Source of the DNA: Sapria himalayana
Taxonomy: Eukaryota; Streptophyta; Magnoliopsida; Malpighiales; Rafflesiaceae
Assembly (NCBI GenBank): GCA_029783825.1
Contig: JAREIK010000803.1
Span: forward strand, 242,330-306,329
DNA length: 64,000 bases
Direction of reading: 5' to 3'
This document shows positions 25,467-39,600 of this stretch, one piece after another (positions within the stretch are counted from its first letter, which is position 1; every line of letters starts with the position of its first letter). Both the position numbers and the translations under genes were made by a program. Under the pieces are notes generated by a model, which searched no databases, was not told the origin of the DNA, and saw only the letters and a program-made list of their open reading frames with translations.

Positions 25467-28400
25467 TTTATGTTGAATTTATATGATATATAAATATAAT
25501 GATTAATATAACTAAATATTGAATTCACTTTTGAAAAAAAGTTTAAAATTATTATATTCTCAAAGGTTATAACCTTCAAAAATTAAAAAAAAAATCAAAA
25601 AATTAAATTTTTTGTTTTTTCATTCTTTAAATAAAAACTATAAATCACTAAAGGTCTAAACAATTAAATCACTAAACTCCTAAACCAAAAAACACCAAAA
25701 TTCTTAAACCATTAAACTGGTATATCCTGAATAATAAATAATAAATCTCAATTTTATTTGTATTCATTATAATTTTAAATATTCATTTTAATTATTTATT
25801 AGTTTATTATTCTAGAATTATAAATTTCAAAATAAATAATGAGTGAGTCGAATATAATTTAAATAATTTATTTTTAATAACAAAAATATAAACTTATAAA
25901 GAAAGCAAAACATCAAAAAAATTGTTATTTAGTATTATATTTTACTTTGCTTTGAATAAATTTAGATTTTAAAAATACTTTTTAAATACTATCTATTTTA
26001 TTAATAATAGTTTATTAATTTATTTTTTGATCATTATTATAATTTCTAGCAATGTAATTATTTATAATGAATTTAAATGACTTATATTTATAAAGATTAT
26101 TCTAGATAAATATTATATTTACATTTAAAAAAATTTAAAAATTATTATATTTTCAAAGGATATAACATTCATAAATTAGAAAAAATAAAAAAAATAAATT
26201 TTATGTTATATCATTGTTTAAATAAAACTTAAAACCACTAAATCCCTAAACACTTAAATCTCTAAACTCCTTAACACAAAAGCCCTTAAATACTTAAATC
26301 TTTAAACTCGTAAACCTTAATTATAATTTAAATAATTTATTAAAATATTAATTACAAAATAAATTATGATTGATACAAATTTAATTTAAATATTTTATTT
26401 TTCATCAAAAAAATATATAAGCTTATAAAAAGAAGCAAAAACTAAAAAACAAAAATTATTATTTAGTAATAAATTTTACTTTGATTTTGAATAATTTTAT
26501 GTTTTGCAATTATATTTTATTTATATCTATCATATTAATAATAGCATATTAATTTATTTTTTGATAATTGATTTAATATCTATCAATAAAATTCTTTATA
26601 TTTTGTTTATATTATATATAATTATAATGATTATTATTAAAAAATATTGTATTTACATTTTTAAAAAATTTCAAAATTATTATATTTTCAAAGGTTATAA
26701 CCTTTGAAAATGTGAGAAATATCAAAAATAATTTTTTTGTTATTTCATTATTTAAATAAATCCTATAAACCACAAAATGCCTAAATAATAAATAATAAAT
26801 CTCAATATTATTTTTTTCATTATAATTTAAAATATTCATTTTAATTATTTATTCGTTTATTTTTATATAAATATTATTTACAAAATAAATTATGAGTTAG
26901 ACAAATATAATTTATATAAATTATTTTGCATCGAAAAATATAGATAAACTAACAAAAAGAATAAAAAATTTAAAAACAAAAATTTATTATATAGTAATTT
27001 ATTTTGCTATCCTTCTGAATCATTTTAGGTTTTGTAATTATATTTTAATTGATATCTATCTTATTAATTATTGTTTATTAATTTATTTTTTGATCAATAT
27101 TAGAATATTTATCAATAAAATTGTTTATATTGAATTAATAATATACATAAATATAATGATTATTATAACTAAATATTGAATTCACTTTTAAAAAATATGT
27201 AAAAATTATTATATTTCCAAAGGTTATAACCTTTGGAAATATGAAAAAATAATAAAAATAAATTTTTTATTATTTTATTTTTTAAATAAAACCTATCAAC
27301 CACTAAATGCATACACAGTTATATCAGAAAACTCCTAAACCACGAAATCCCTAAATACATAAACCATTAAACTGCTATATACTACTTAATAATTACTAAA
27401 TTTAATTTTTATTTCAATTTATTATTATTTTAAATATTCATTTTAATTGTTTATTAGTTTATTTTTAAAAAAAAATTTATTACAAAATAAATTATGAGTG
27501 CGACACATATAATTTAAATAATTTATTAATAATCAAAAAAAATATATATGCTTTTAAAAGAAGGATAAAAGAAGTATTATTAAAAATTAAAAATTATTAT
27601 CAACTAGTATATTTTACTTTATTTTTGAATCAATTTGAGTTTTGTAAATATTTTTTGATAAATATCTATCTTATTATAAATAGTATATTAATTTAATTTT
27701 TGATCATTATTATAACATCTATCAATAAAATTGTTTATATTTATTTTATATGATATAGAATTATTAAAATTATTATAACTAAATATTGTATTCACTTTTT
27801 AAAAAATTTTAAATATTATTAAATTTTCAAAGGGTATAACATTTGAAAATGACAAAAAATTACAATTTTTTTTTGTTATTTTATTGTTTAAATAAAACCT
27901 ATAAATCACTAAATGCCTAAAAACATAAATCGCCAAACTCCTAAACGACATCAAAATACTTAAACCATTAAACTGGTATATATTAATAATAAATCATAAA
28001 TCTCATTTTAATTTTTATTTAGTATAATTTTAAATTATTATTTTAATTATTTATCAGTTTATTTTTATAGAAATATTAATTACAAAATAAATTATTAGTG
28101 AGACAGATATAACTTAAATTAAACCGGTATACCCTAAATAATAAATAATAAATCTCATTTTTTTTTCATTATAATTTTTAATATTCATTTATAGTATTAA
28201 TTTTTTATTTTTATATAAATATTAATTAAAAAATAAATTATGAGTAAGACAAAAATAATTTATGTAAATTATTTTTAATCAAAAAAATCTAGTTAAACTT
28301 TTCAAAAAAATAATTAATTTTTAGAAAAATTAATTACAAAATAAATTTTGAGTGAGAAATATTATTTAAATAATTTATTTTAATAAAAAAAATATAAGCT

Positions 28401-30882
28401 TATAAAAAGAAGAAAAATTTTAAAAATTAAATATTATTATTTAGTAATATATTTTGATTTGATTTAGAATCATTTTGTGTGATTTAAATATATTTTAATT
28501 AATATTAATATTATTAATAGTTTATTAATATAATTTTTCATCATTATTATAATATCTATCATTAAAATTATTTATATTGAATTTATATGATATATACTTA
28601 GTATTATTAATATAATTATACATGGTATTCACATTTCAGAAAATTTTAGAAATAATTTTATTTTATAAGGTTATAACCTTTGAAAATCATAAAAAATAAA
28701 AAATACAATTTTAAATTTTTATTATATAAATAAAACCTATAAACCACTAAATAATCAAACCATTAAACCGGCATACCATAAATAATAAATTATAAATCTC
28801 ATTTAAATTTGTATTCATTATAATTTTAAATATTCATTTTAATTATTTATTAGTTTATTTTTTATAGAAATATCAATCACAAAATAAATAATGATTGAGA
28901 CAAATATAATTTTAATAATTTATTTTTAATAAAAAAAAGCTTATATAAAGAAGTAAAAATTTAAAAACAAAAAATTATTATTTAGTAATATATTTGACTT
29001 TGATTTTGAATCATTATATATAGGGTTTGCAATTATATTTTAATTGCAATCAATTTTATTAATAATAGATTATTAATTTATAATATGATCATTTTTATAA
29101 TATCGAACAATAAAATTACTTATATTCAATTAAAATGACTTATAATTACTAAGTTATTATAACTAAATATTATATTTACATTTGAAAAAAATTTAAAAAT
29201 TACTATATTTTTAAAGGTTATAGCCTTCAAAAATGATAAAAAATCACCAAATAATTTTTTATTATTTTATTATTTAAATAAAACTTAAAACCCACTAAAT
29301 GCCTAAACATTTAAATCTCTAGACTCCTAAACCCCAAAACCCCCTAAATACTTAGACCATCAAACCTATATAACCTAAATAATAAATAATAAATCTTATT
29401 TTTATTTGTATTCATTATAATTTTAAATATTGATTTTAATTATTTTTTAGTTTATTTTTATAGAAATATTAATTAGAAAATAAATAATGAGTGAGAGAGA
29501 TATAAATTAAATAAATTATTTTTTATGAAAAAATAAGCTTATAAAAAGAAACAAAATTTAAAAAATTTAAAATTTTATTTAGTAATATAATTTACTTTGA
29601 TTTTGAATTATTTTAGGTTCTGCAAATATATTTTAATTAATATCTATATTATTAATAATAGTTTATTAATTTATTTTTTGATCATTATTATAATATATAT
29701 TAATACATTTTTTATATTGAATCTACAACAAATATAATTATTAAGATTATTACAACTAAGTATTGTATTCATATTTTAGAACTATTAAAAAATTATTATA
29801 TTTTTAAAGGTTATAACCATTGAAAATCACGAAAATTCATAAAAATAATTTTTTTGTTATTTCATTGATTAAATAAAACCTATAAATAGGAAAATGTGTA
29901 AAAATATAAATCAATAAACTTTTTAACCCCAAAACCATAAAAAATTTAAACAATTAAATAGTTATACCTTAAATAATAAATAATAAATCTTTTTTTTTAG
30001 TATTCATTATAATTTTAAATATACATTTTAATTATTTATTTGTTTAATTTTATAGAAATATAAATTTAAAAATAAATTATTGGTGAGGCAAATATAATTT
30101 TAATAATTTAATTTTCATCAAAAAATATATAGGCTTATAAATGGATACAAAAATTTAAAAATTTAAAATTAATATTTAGTATAATATTTCACTTTGATTT
30201 TGAGTCATTTTAGGTTTTGCAAATATATTTTAAACAATATTTATCTTATTAATAATAGGTTATTACTTTTTTATGATCATTATTAAAATAAATATCAATA
30301 AAATAGTTTATATTGAATTTATATTATATATAATTATTATGATTATTATAACATCATATTGTATTCACTTTTCAAAAAAAAATTTAAAAATTATTATATT
30401 TTCAAAGGTAATAACCTTCAAAAATGAAAAAAATAACAAAAATAAATTTTTTGTTATTTTATTTTTTATATAAAACCTATAAACCACTAAATGACGAAAT
30501 ACTAAAATGACTAAACTCCTAAACCCCGAAGCCCATATATACTTAAAACATTAAATAAGTATAGTCTAAATAATAAATCATAAATCTCAGTTTTATTAGT
30601 GTTCAAAATAATTTTAAATATTCATTTTAATTATTTATCAATATATTTTTATAGAAATATTAATTACAAAATAAATTATTAGTTCGACATATATAATTAA
30701 ATAATTTATTTTTCATCAAAAGAATGCTCATAACAAGAGGCACAATTTTAAAAATAAAAAATTATTATTGAATAATATATCTTATTTTGATTTTGAATCA
30801 TTTTAGATTATACAATTATATTTTAATTTATATCATTCTTATTAATACAAATTTTTAATTTATTTATTGATCATTATTATAA
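25467..30882 (-). repeat. AT-rich satellite array, inverted
   Basis: Dyad motifs lie near 25565, 26158, 26693, 27222, 27832, 28669, 29216, 29809 and 30407. On the minus strand, roughly 30880 back to 29700 is closely similar to 56860-58000, including markers GGGCTTCGGGGTTTAGGAGT and ATTTGTATCCATTTATAAGC (one base missing in places). No gene is seen. Confidence 0.92.
27211..27242. repeat. Satellite palindrome, TTTCC/GGAAA variant
   Basis: A perfect 32-bp palindrome with half-site ATATTTCCAAAGGTTA. The usual TTTTC/GAAAA has become TTTCC/GGAAA in both arms. Confidence 0.9.
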
Positions 30883-30892
30883 ATTATTTAAA
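30862..30892. other. Satellite orientation switch (right end of inverted block)
   Basis: Inverted satellite ends at TGATCATTATTATAA and forward satellite starts at AAATTATTTAAATAAACTAG. For several hundred bases on each side the two arms are the same part of the monomer in opposite senses (for example AAGAATGATATAAATT with its reverse complement). The junction is therefore a long imperfect inverted repeat with a spacer of roughly 25 bp. Confidence 0.82.
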
Positions 30893-32471
30893 TAAACTAG
30901 TATTAATAAGAATGATATAAATTAAATAATAATTGTAGAATCTAAAATGATTCAAAATCAAAATAAGATATATTACTAAATATTAAATTTTTATTTAAAA
31001 AATTTTGCATCATTTTATAAGCATATATTTTTTTTTTGATGAAAAACAAATTATTTAAATTATACATGTCTCACTAATATTTTATTTTTTAATTTATATT
31101 TCTATAAAAATAAATTGATAAATAATTAAAATGAATAATTAAAATTATAATGAATACTAATAAAAAGAGATTTATTATTTATTATTTAGGGTATACTAAT
31201 TTAATGGTTTAAGAGTTTTGTGGTTTTGGGTTTAAGAAGTTTATTGATTTATATGTTTGCACATTTAGGTGTTTATAGGATTTATTTAATCAATGAAATA
31301 AAAAAAATTATTTTTATAAATTTTCGTGATTTTCAATGGTTATAACATTTGAAAATATATTAATTTTTTAATCTTTCTAAAATATTAATACAATACTTAG
31401 TTATAATAATCTTAATAATTATATTTGATGTAAATTTAATATAAAAAATTGTATTAATATATATTTATATAATGATCAAAAAATAAATTAATAAACTAAT
31501 ATTAATAAGATATATATTAATTAAAATATATTTGCAGAACCCAAAATAATTCATTATCAAAGTAAATTTTATTACTAAATAAAATTTTTAATTTTTGAAA
31601 TTTTGTTTATTTTTATAAGCTTATATTTTTTTTCATAAAAAATAATTTATTTAAATTATATATGTCTCACTCATTATTTATTTTGTAATTAATATTTCTA
31701 TAAAAATAAACTAAAAAATAAATAAAATGAATATTTAAAATTATAATGAATACATATTAAAATGAGATTTATTATTTATTATTTAGGTTATATAGGTTTA
31801 ATGGTTTAAGTATTTAGGGGGTTTTGGGGTTTAGGAGTCTAGAGATTTAAATGTTTAGACATTTAGTTGTTTATAAGTTTTATTTAAATAATAAAATAAT
31901 AAAAAAATTATTTTTGTTATTTTTTATCATTTTTGAAGATTATAACCTTTGAAAATATAATAATTTATAAAATTTTTTCAAATGTAAATATAATATTTAG
32001 TTATAATAATATTAATAATTATAAGACATTTAAATTCAATATAAGTAATTTTATTGTTAGATATTATAAAATTAATCAAATAATAAATTAATAAACTATT
32101 CTTAATAAGATTGATAGCAATTAAAATATAATTACAAAACCTATATATAATAATTCAAAATCAAAGTAAAATATATTAGTAAAAAATAATTTTTTGTTTT
32201 AAAATTTTACTTCTTTTTATATGCTTATATTTTTTTTTATTAAAAATAAATTATTAAAATTATAGTTGTCTAGCTCATTATATATTATGTAATTAATATT
32301 TCTATAAAAAAAATAAACTAATAAATAATTAAAATGAATATTTAAAATTATAATGAATACAAATTAAAATGAAATTAATGATTTATTATATGTGGTATAC
32401 CAGTTTTAAGGTTTGATTATTCAAAAGTTTTGTCGTTTTCGAGTTTATAAATTTATGTTTTTAGGTATTTA

Positions 32472-32993
32472 GTGGTTTATAGGTTTTATTTATATAATAA
32501 AAATAAAAAAAAATTTTAGATTTTTTCTGAATTTCAAAGGTTATAACCTTTAAAAATAAAATAATTTATAAAATTTTTTGAAATGTGAATACTATGTATA
32601 ATTATATTAATCTTACAAATTATATATCATTAAAATTCAATATAAACAATTTTAATTATAGATATTATAATAATGATCAAAAATTAAATTAATAAACTAT
32701 TAATAATAATATAAATATTAATTAAAATATATTTACATAACACAAAATGATTCAAAATCAAATCAAAATATATTACTAAATAAATATATTTAATTTTTAA
32801 ATTTTTCCTTCTTTTTATAAGCTTATATTTTTTTTGATTAAAAATAAATTATTTAAATAATATTTGTCTTACTCGAAATTTATTTTGTAATTAATTTTTT
32901 AAATAATTAAACTATAAATAATTAAAATTAATAGTAAAAATTATAATAAATAGAAATAAAAATGAGATTTATTATTTATTAAGTAGTATATAG
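32472..32993 (+). repeat. Satellite segment nearly identical to 42811-43342
   Basis: By eye only about five differences over ~520 bp separate this from 42811-43342, while sequence upstream of both differs clearly more. Shared rare features include GAATACTATGTATAATTATA and the short AATAGTAAAAATTATAATAA. Confidence 0.75.
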
Positions 32994-35900
32994 ACGTTAA
33001 AATGTTTATGTATTTTGGGGTTTTGGGGTTTATGAGCTTACTAATTAAAGTAGTAATCATTTAATGGTCTATAGGTTTTATTTAAAAAATAAAATAACTA
33101 AAAATTTATTTTTATTATTTTATCTCATTTTTTAAGTTTATAACCTTTGAAAATATAATAATTTTTAAATTTTTTTCCAAAGTGAATTCAATATTTAGTT
33201 ATAATAATCATTATATTTATATATCATATAAATTCGATATAAACAATTTTATTGATAAATATACTAATAATGATGAAAAAATAAATAAATAAACAATTAT
33301 TAATAAGATAAAAATCAATTAAAAAAAGATAGATATCAATTAAAATATAATTATAAAACATAAAATGATTCAGAAGCAAAGCAAAATATATTACTATATA
33401 AAAATTTTTTGTTTAGATATTTTTTATTTTTTTAAAAAGATTATCTATAATTTTTTGATGAAAAAAAATATATATAAATTATATTTTTCTAACTCAATTT
33501 ATTTTGTAATTAATATGTATATATAAATAAACAAATAAATAATTAGAATGAATATTTATAATTAAAATGAAAAAAAAATAAGATTTATTATTTATTATTT
33601 AGGGATACCGGTTTGATTTAAATTAGATCTGTTTCACTAATAATTTATTTTATAATTAATATTTCTATAAAAAAACTTATAAATAATTAAAATAAAAATT
33701 TAAAATTATACTGAATAAAAATTAATATGAAATTTATTATTTATTATTAATGTATACCAGTTTAATGGTTTAAGTATTTAGAGGTTTTGTCATTTAGAAG
33801 TTTAGCAATTTATGTTTTTAGGCTTTTAGTGGTTTATTGGTTTTATTTAAAAAATAAAATAACAAAAAAATTTTTTTTATTTTTTGATATTTTCAAATGT
33901 TATAACCTTTCAAAATATAATAATTTTTAAATTTTTTTAAAAAGTGAATAGATCTTTAGTTATAATAATCATTATATTTATATATCAAATAAATTCAATA
34001 TAAACGATTTTATTGATAAATATTCTAAAAATGATCAAAAAATAAATTAATAATCTATTATTAGTAAGATAGATATCAATTAATATATAATTACAAAACT
34101 TAAAATGATTTAGAAGCAAAGCAAAATATATTCCTATATAATAATTTTTCACTTTAAATTTTCTTTTTCTTTTAAAAAGTTAATCATTAATTTTTTGATA
34201 AAAAATAATTTATATAAATTATATTTGTCTAACTCAATTTATTTTGTAATTAATATTTCTATAAAAATAAACTGATAAATAATTAAAATAAAAATTTAAA
34301 ATTATAATGAATAAAAATTAAAATGAGTTTTATGATTTATTATTAATCTATACCAGTTTAATGGAATAAGAATTTAGAGGTTTTGTCGTTTAGGAATTTA
34401 TAGATTTATGTTTTTAGGCTTTTAGTGGTTTATAGGTTTTATTTAAAAAATAAAATAACAATAAATAAATAATTATTATTTATTAATATTTTGAAATGTT
34501 ATAACCTTTCAAAATATAATAATTTTAACTTTTTTTTCAAAAGTGAATACAAACTTTAGTTATAATAATTATTATATTTATATATCATATAAATTCAATA
34601 TAAACAATTTTATTGATAAATATTATAATAATGATCAAAAAATAAATATATAATCTATTATTAATAAGATAGATTTCAATTAAAAAAAGATAGATATCAA
34701 TTAAAATATAATTATAAAACCAGAAATCATTCAAAATCAAATCAAAATATATTACTATATAATAATATATATAAATTATATTTGTCTACATCAATTTATT
34801 TTGTAATTAATATTTATATATAAATAAACAAATAAATAATTAAAATGAATATTTAAAATTATAATGAAAAAAAAATTAGATTTATTATTTATTATTTAGG
34901 GATGCTGGTTTAATTTAAATTAGATCTGTTTCGATTATAATTTATTTTGTAATTAATATTTCTATAAAAATAAATTGATAAATAATTAAAATAAAAATTT
35001 AAAATTATACTGAATAAAAATTAATATGAGATTTATGATTTATTATTAATCTATACCAGTTTAATGAAATAAGTATTTAGAGGTTTTATCGTATAGGAGT
35101 TTAGCAATTTATGTTTTTAGGCTTTTAGTGGTTTATAGGTTTTATTTAGAAAATAAAATAACAAAAAAAGTTTCTATAATTTTTGTCAATTTCATAGGTT
35201 ATAACCTTTGAAAATATAAGAATATTTACAATTTTTTGAAATGTGAATACAATATTTAGTTATAATAATTTTAATAATTATATATCAATTAAATTCAATA
35301 TAAACAATTTTATTGATAGATATTATAATAATGATCAAAAATTAAATTAATAAACTATTAATAATACGATAGATATTAATTAAAAAATATTTACAAAACC
35401 CAAATAGATTCAAAATTAAAGTAAAATATATTACTGGATAATAATTTTTAATTTTTAAATTTCTACATCTTTTATTAGCGTATATTTTTTTTTATTAAAA
35501 TTAAATTATATTTGTCGCACTCATACTTTATTTTGTAATAAATATTTCAATAAAAATAAACTAATAAATAATAAAATGAATATTTAAAATTATAATAAAT
35601 ACAAATAAAAATTAGATTTATTAATTATTAAGTAGTATATAATAGTTTAATGGTTTATGCATTTAGGCATTATGTGGTTTAGGAGTTTACTGATTTAATT
35701 CTGTATGCATATAGTAGTTTATAGGTTTTATTTAAAAAAAATTATTTTTATTATTTTTTTCATATTTTCAAAGGTTAACCTTTGAAAATATGATAATTTT
35801 TAAATTTTATTCAAAAGTAAAAAAATATTTAGTTATAATAATTATTAAATTTATATATCATATAAATTAAATATAAATATTTTTATTGATAAATAATCTA

Positions 35901-36699
35901 ATAATGATGAAAAAATAAATTAATAATCTATTATTAATAACTTAGATATCAATTAAAATATAATTACAAAACCTAAAATGATTCAGAAACAAAGCAAAAT
36001 ATATTACTATATAATAATTTTTTGTTTTTAATTTTTTTCTTCTTTTAATAAGCATATCTATATTTTTTGCTGAAAAATAATTTATATAAATTATAATTTT
36101 TTAACTTAAAATTTATTTTGTATTTAATATTTATTTTAAAATAAACAATAAATAATTATAATGAATATTTAAAATTATAATGAATAAAATAAAAATGAGA
36201 TTTATAATATTATTTAAGATATACCTATTTAAAAAAATTATCTATTTATGGTTTTCGAGATTTAGAAGTTATTGATTTAAGTATTTATGCATTTATGGTT
36301 TATAGCTTTTATTAAACAATGAAATTACAAAAAAAATATTATTTATTTTTTCACATGTTCAAATGTTATAATCTTTGAAAATATAAAAATTTTAAAACTT
36401 TTTTCAAAAGTGAATACAATATTTAGTTATAATAATTATTAAATTTATATATCATATAAATTCAATATAAACATTTTTATTGATAAATATTCTAATAATG
36501 ATCAAAAAATCAATTAATAATTTATTATTAATAAGTTAGATATCAATTAAAATTTAATTACAAAACCTAAAATGATTCAGAAACAAAGCAAAATATATTA
36601 CTATATAATATTTTTTTGTTTTTAATTTTTTTATTCTTTTAATAAGTTTATCTATATTATTTTGTTGAAAAATAATTTATATAAATTATATTTTTCTAA

Positions 36700-39600
36700 C
36701 TTATAATTTATTTTGTATTTAATATTTATATAAAAATAAACAAATAAATAATTAAAATGAATTTTAAATTTATAATGAAAAAAATAATAATTAGATTTAT
36801 TATTTATTATTTAGGATATACCTGTTTATAAAATTTATCTATTTAGAGTTTTTGAGACTTAGAAGTTATTGATTTAACTATTTAGGCATTTAATGGTTTA
36901 TAGCTTTTATTTAATAATGAAATAACAAAAAATTTATTTTTGATATTTTTTCAAATTTTCAAATGTCATAACATTTGAAAATATAATAATTTTAAAATTT
37001 TTTAAAAATGTGAATACAATATTTAGTCATAATAATTATTATAACTATATATAATATAAAATAAATATAAATAAGTTTATTGATAAATATTATATCAATT
37101 ATCAAAAAATAAATTAATAAACTATTATTAATATGATAGATATAATTTAAAATATAATTAAAAACCTAAATTGATTCAAAATCAAAGTAAAATTTATTAC
37201 TAAATAATAATTTTTTTTAGTTTTTTGCATCATTTTATAAACTTAATATTTTTTTTTGATGAAAAATATATTATTTAAATTATATTTGTCACTCGAAATT
37301 TATTTTGTAATTAATATTTCTATAAATTATTTAAATTATATTTAAGGTTTATGAGTTTAAAGGTTAAGGTATTTAGGGGCTTCTAGGTTTAGGAGTTTAG
37401 ACATTTATGTATTTAGGAATTTAATAGTTTATAAGTTTTATTTAAACAATTATATAACAAAAAATTTATTTTTGTTATTTTTTATCATTTTTGAAGATTA
37501 TAACCTTTGAAAATATAATAATTTTAATTTTTTTTTATATGTGAATACTATATTTAATTAATGATAATCTTAATAATTATATATCATGTTAATTTAATAT
37601 AAACAATTATATTGATTGATATTATATTAATGATCAAAAAATAAATTAATAAACTATTATTAATAAGATAGATAATTTTTAAAATATATTACTAAATAAT
37701 AATTTTTTTGATGTTTTGCTTCTTTTTATAAGTTTATATTTTTTTTATTGAAAGTAAATTATTTAAATTATATTTTTCTTCCACATAATTTATTTTTAAT
37801 TTATAATTCTATAAAAATAAACTAATAAATAATTAAAATGAATATTTAAAATTATACTGAATACAAATAAAATTGAGATTTATTATTTATTATTCGGGAT
37901 ATACTAGTTTAATGGTTTAAGTATTTAGGTGTTTTGGGTTTTAGTGATTTAAGTAATTAGGAATTAAGTGATTTATAGTTTTTAGTTAAGAGAATAAAAA
38001 AATAAATAATTAAATTTTTTGATTTTTTTAATTTTTGATGGTTATAACCTTTGAAAATATAAAAATTTTTAATTTTTTTAAATGTTAATATAATATATAA
38101 TTATAATATTCTTAATAATTATATATAATGTAAACTCAATATAAATAATTTTATTAATAGATTTTATAAATAATGATCAATAAAAAATTAATAAACTATT
38201 ATTAATAAGAATGATAAAAATTAAAATATAATTGCAAAAACTAAAATGATTCAAAATCAAAATAAAATATATTACAAAATAATACATTTTTGTATTTAGA
38301 ATTTTGCCTCTTTTTATAAGCATTTATATTTTTTTTGATAAAAAATAAATTATTTAAATAGATCTGTCTCACTAATACTTTATTTTGTAATTAATATTTC
38401 TATAAAAATAAACTGAAAATTAATTAAAACAAAAATTTAAAATTACACTTAATAAAAATTAAAATGAGATTTATGATTTATTATTAATGTATACCAATTT
38501 AATAGTTTAAGTATTTTGAAGTTTTGTCATTATGGAGTATAGCGATTTATGTTTTTAGGCATTTAGTGGTTTATAGGTTTTATTAAAATAATAAAATAAC
38601 AAAAAAAATTTGTAATTTTTTTTCATTTTCATAGGTTATAACATTTGAAAAAATAATAATATTCAAAATTTTTAGAAATGTGAATACAGTATTTAGTTAT
38701 AATAATATTAATAATTATATATGATATAAATTCAATATAAATAATTTTATTGATAGATATTATAATAATGATCAAAAATTAAATTAATAAACTATTAATA
38801 ATAAGATTGATATTAATTAAAAAATTTTTACAAAACCCAAATTGATTCAAAATTAAAGTAAAAAATATTACTGGATAATAATTTTTAATTTTTAAATTTT
38901 TACTTCTTTTATAAGCATATATTTTTTTTGATTAAAAATAAATTATTTAAATTATATTTTTCTTATCATAATTTATTTTGAAATAAATATTTCTATAAAA
39001 ATAAACTTATAAATAAGTAAAATGAATATTTAAAATAATAATAAATTGATATAAAAATTAGATTTATTAATTATTAAGTAGCATATAGCGGTTTAATGGT
39101 TTATATATTTAGGCATTACGGGCCTTAGGAGTTTACTTATTTTACTGTGTATGCATTTAGTAGTTTATAGGTTTTATATAAAAATTAAAATAACAAAATA
39201 TATATTTTAATTATTTTTTGATATTTTTAAAGGTTATAACATTTGAAAATATAATAATTTTTAAATTTTTTTTTAAATGTGAATTCAATATTTATTTATA
39301 ATAATCATTATATTTATATATCATATAAATTCAATATAAATAATATTATTAATAAATATTATAAAAATGATCAAAAAAATAAATTAATAATTTATTATTA
39401 ATAAGATAGATATCAATTAAAATATAATAAAAAACCCTACAATGATTCAGAAGAAATCAAAATATATTACTAAATAATAATTTGTTGTTTTGATTTTTTT
39501 TTCTTTTAAAATGTTTATCCATATTTTTTTGATGAAAATTAATTTATATAAATTATATTTGGCTAACTCATAATTTATTTTTTAATTAATATTTATATAA
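36700..39600 (+). repeat. Higher-order repeat copy (subtypes A-B-C-D-E)
   Basis: Dyads at 36965, 37496, 38040, 38634 and 39232 follow the same subtype order as 5161-7459, 9457-11763 and inverted 17545-15222. Subtype A carries TGTCATAACA. Subtype E carries the marker GCATTACGGGCCTTAGGAGT near 39114, also seen near 7341 and 11646. Confidence 0.75.
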
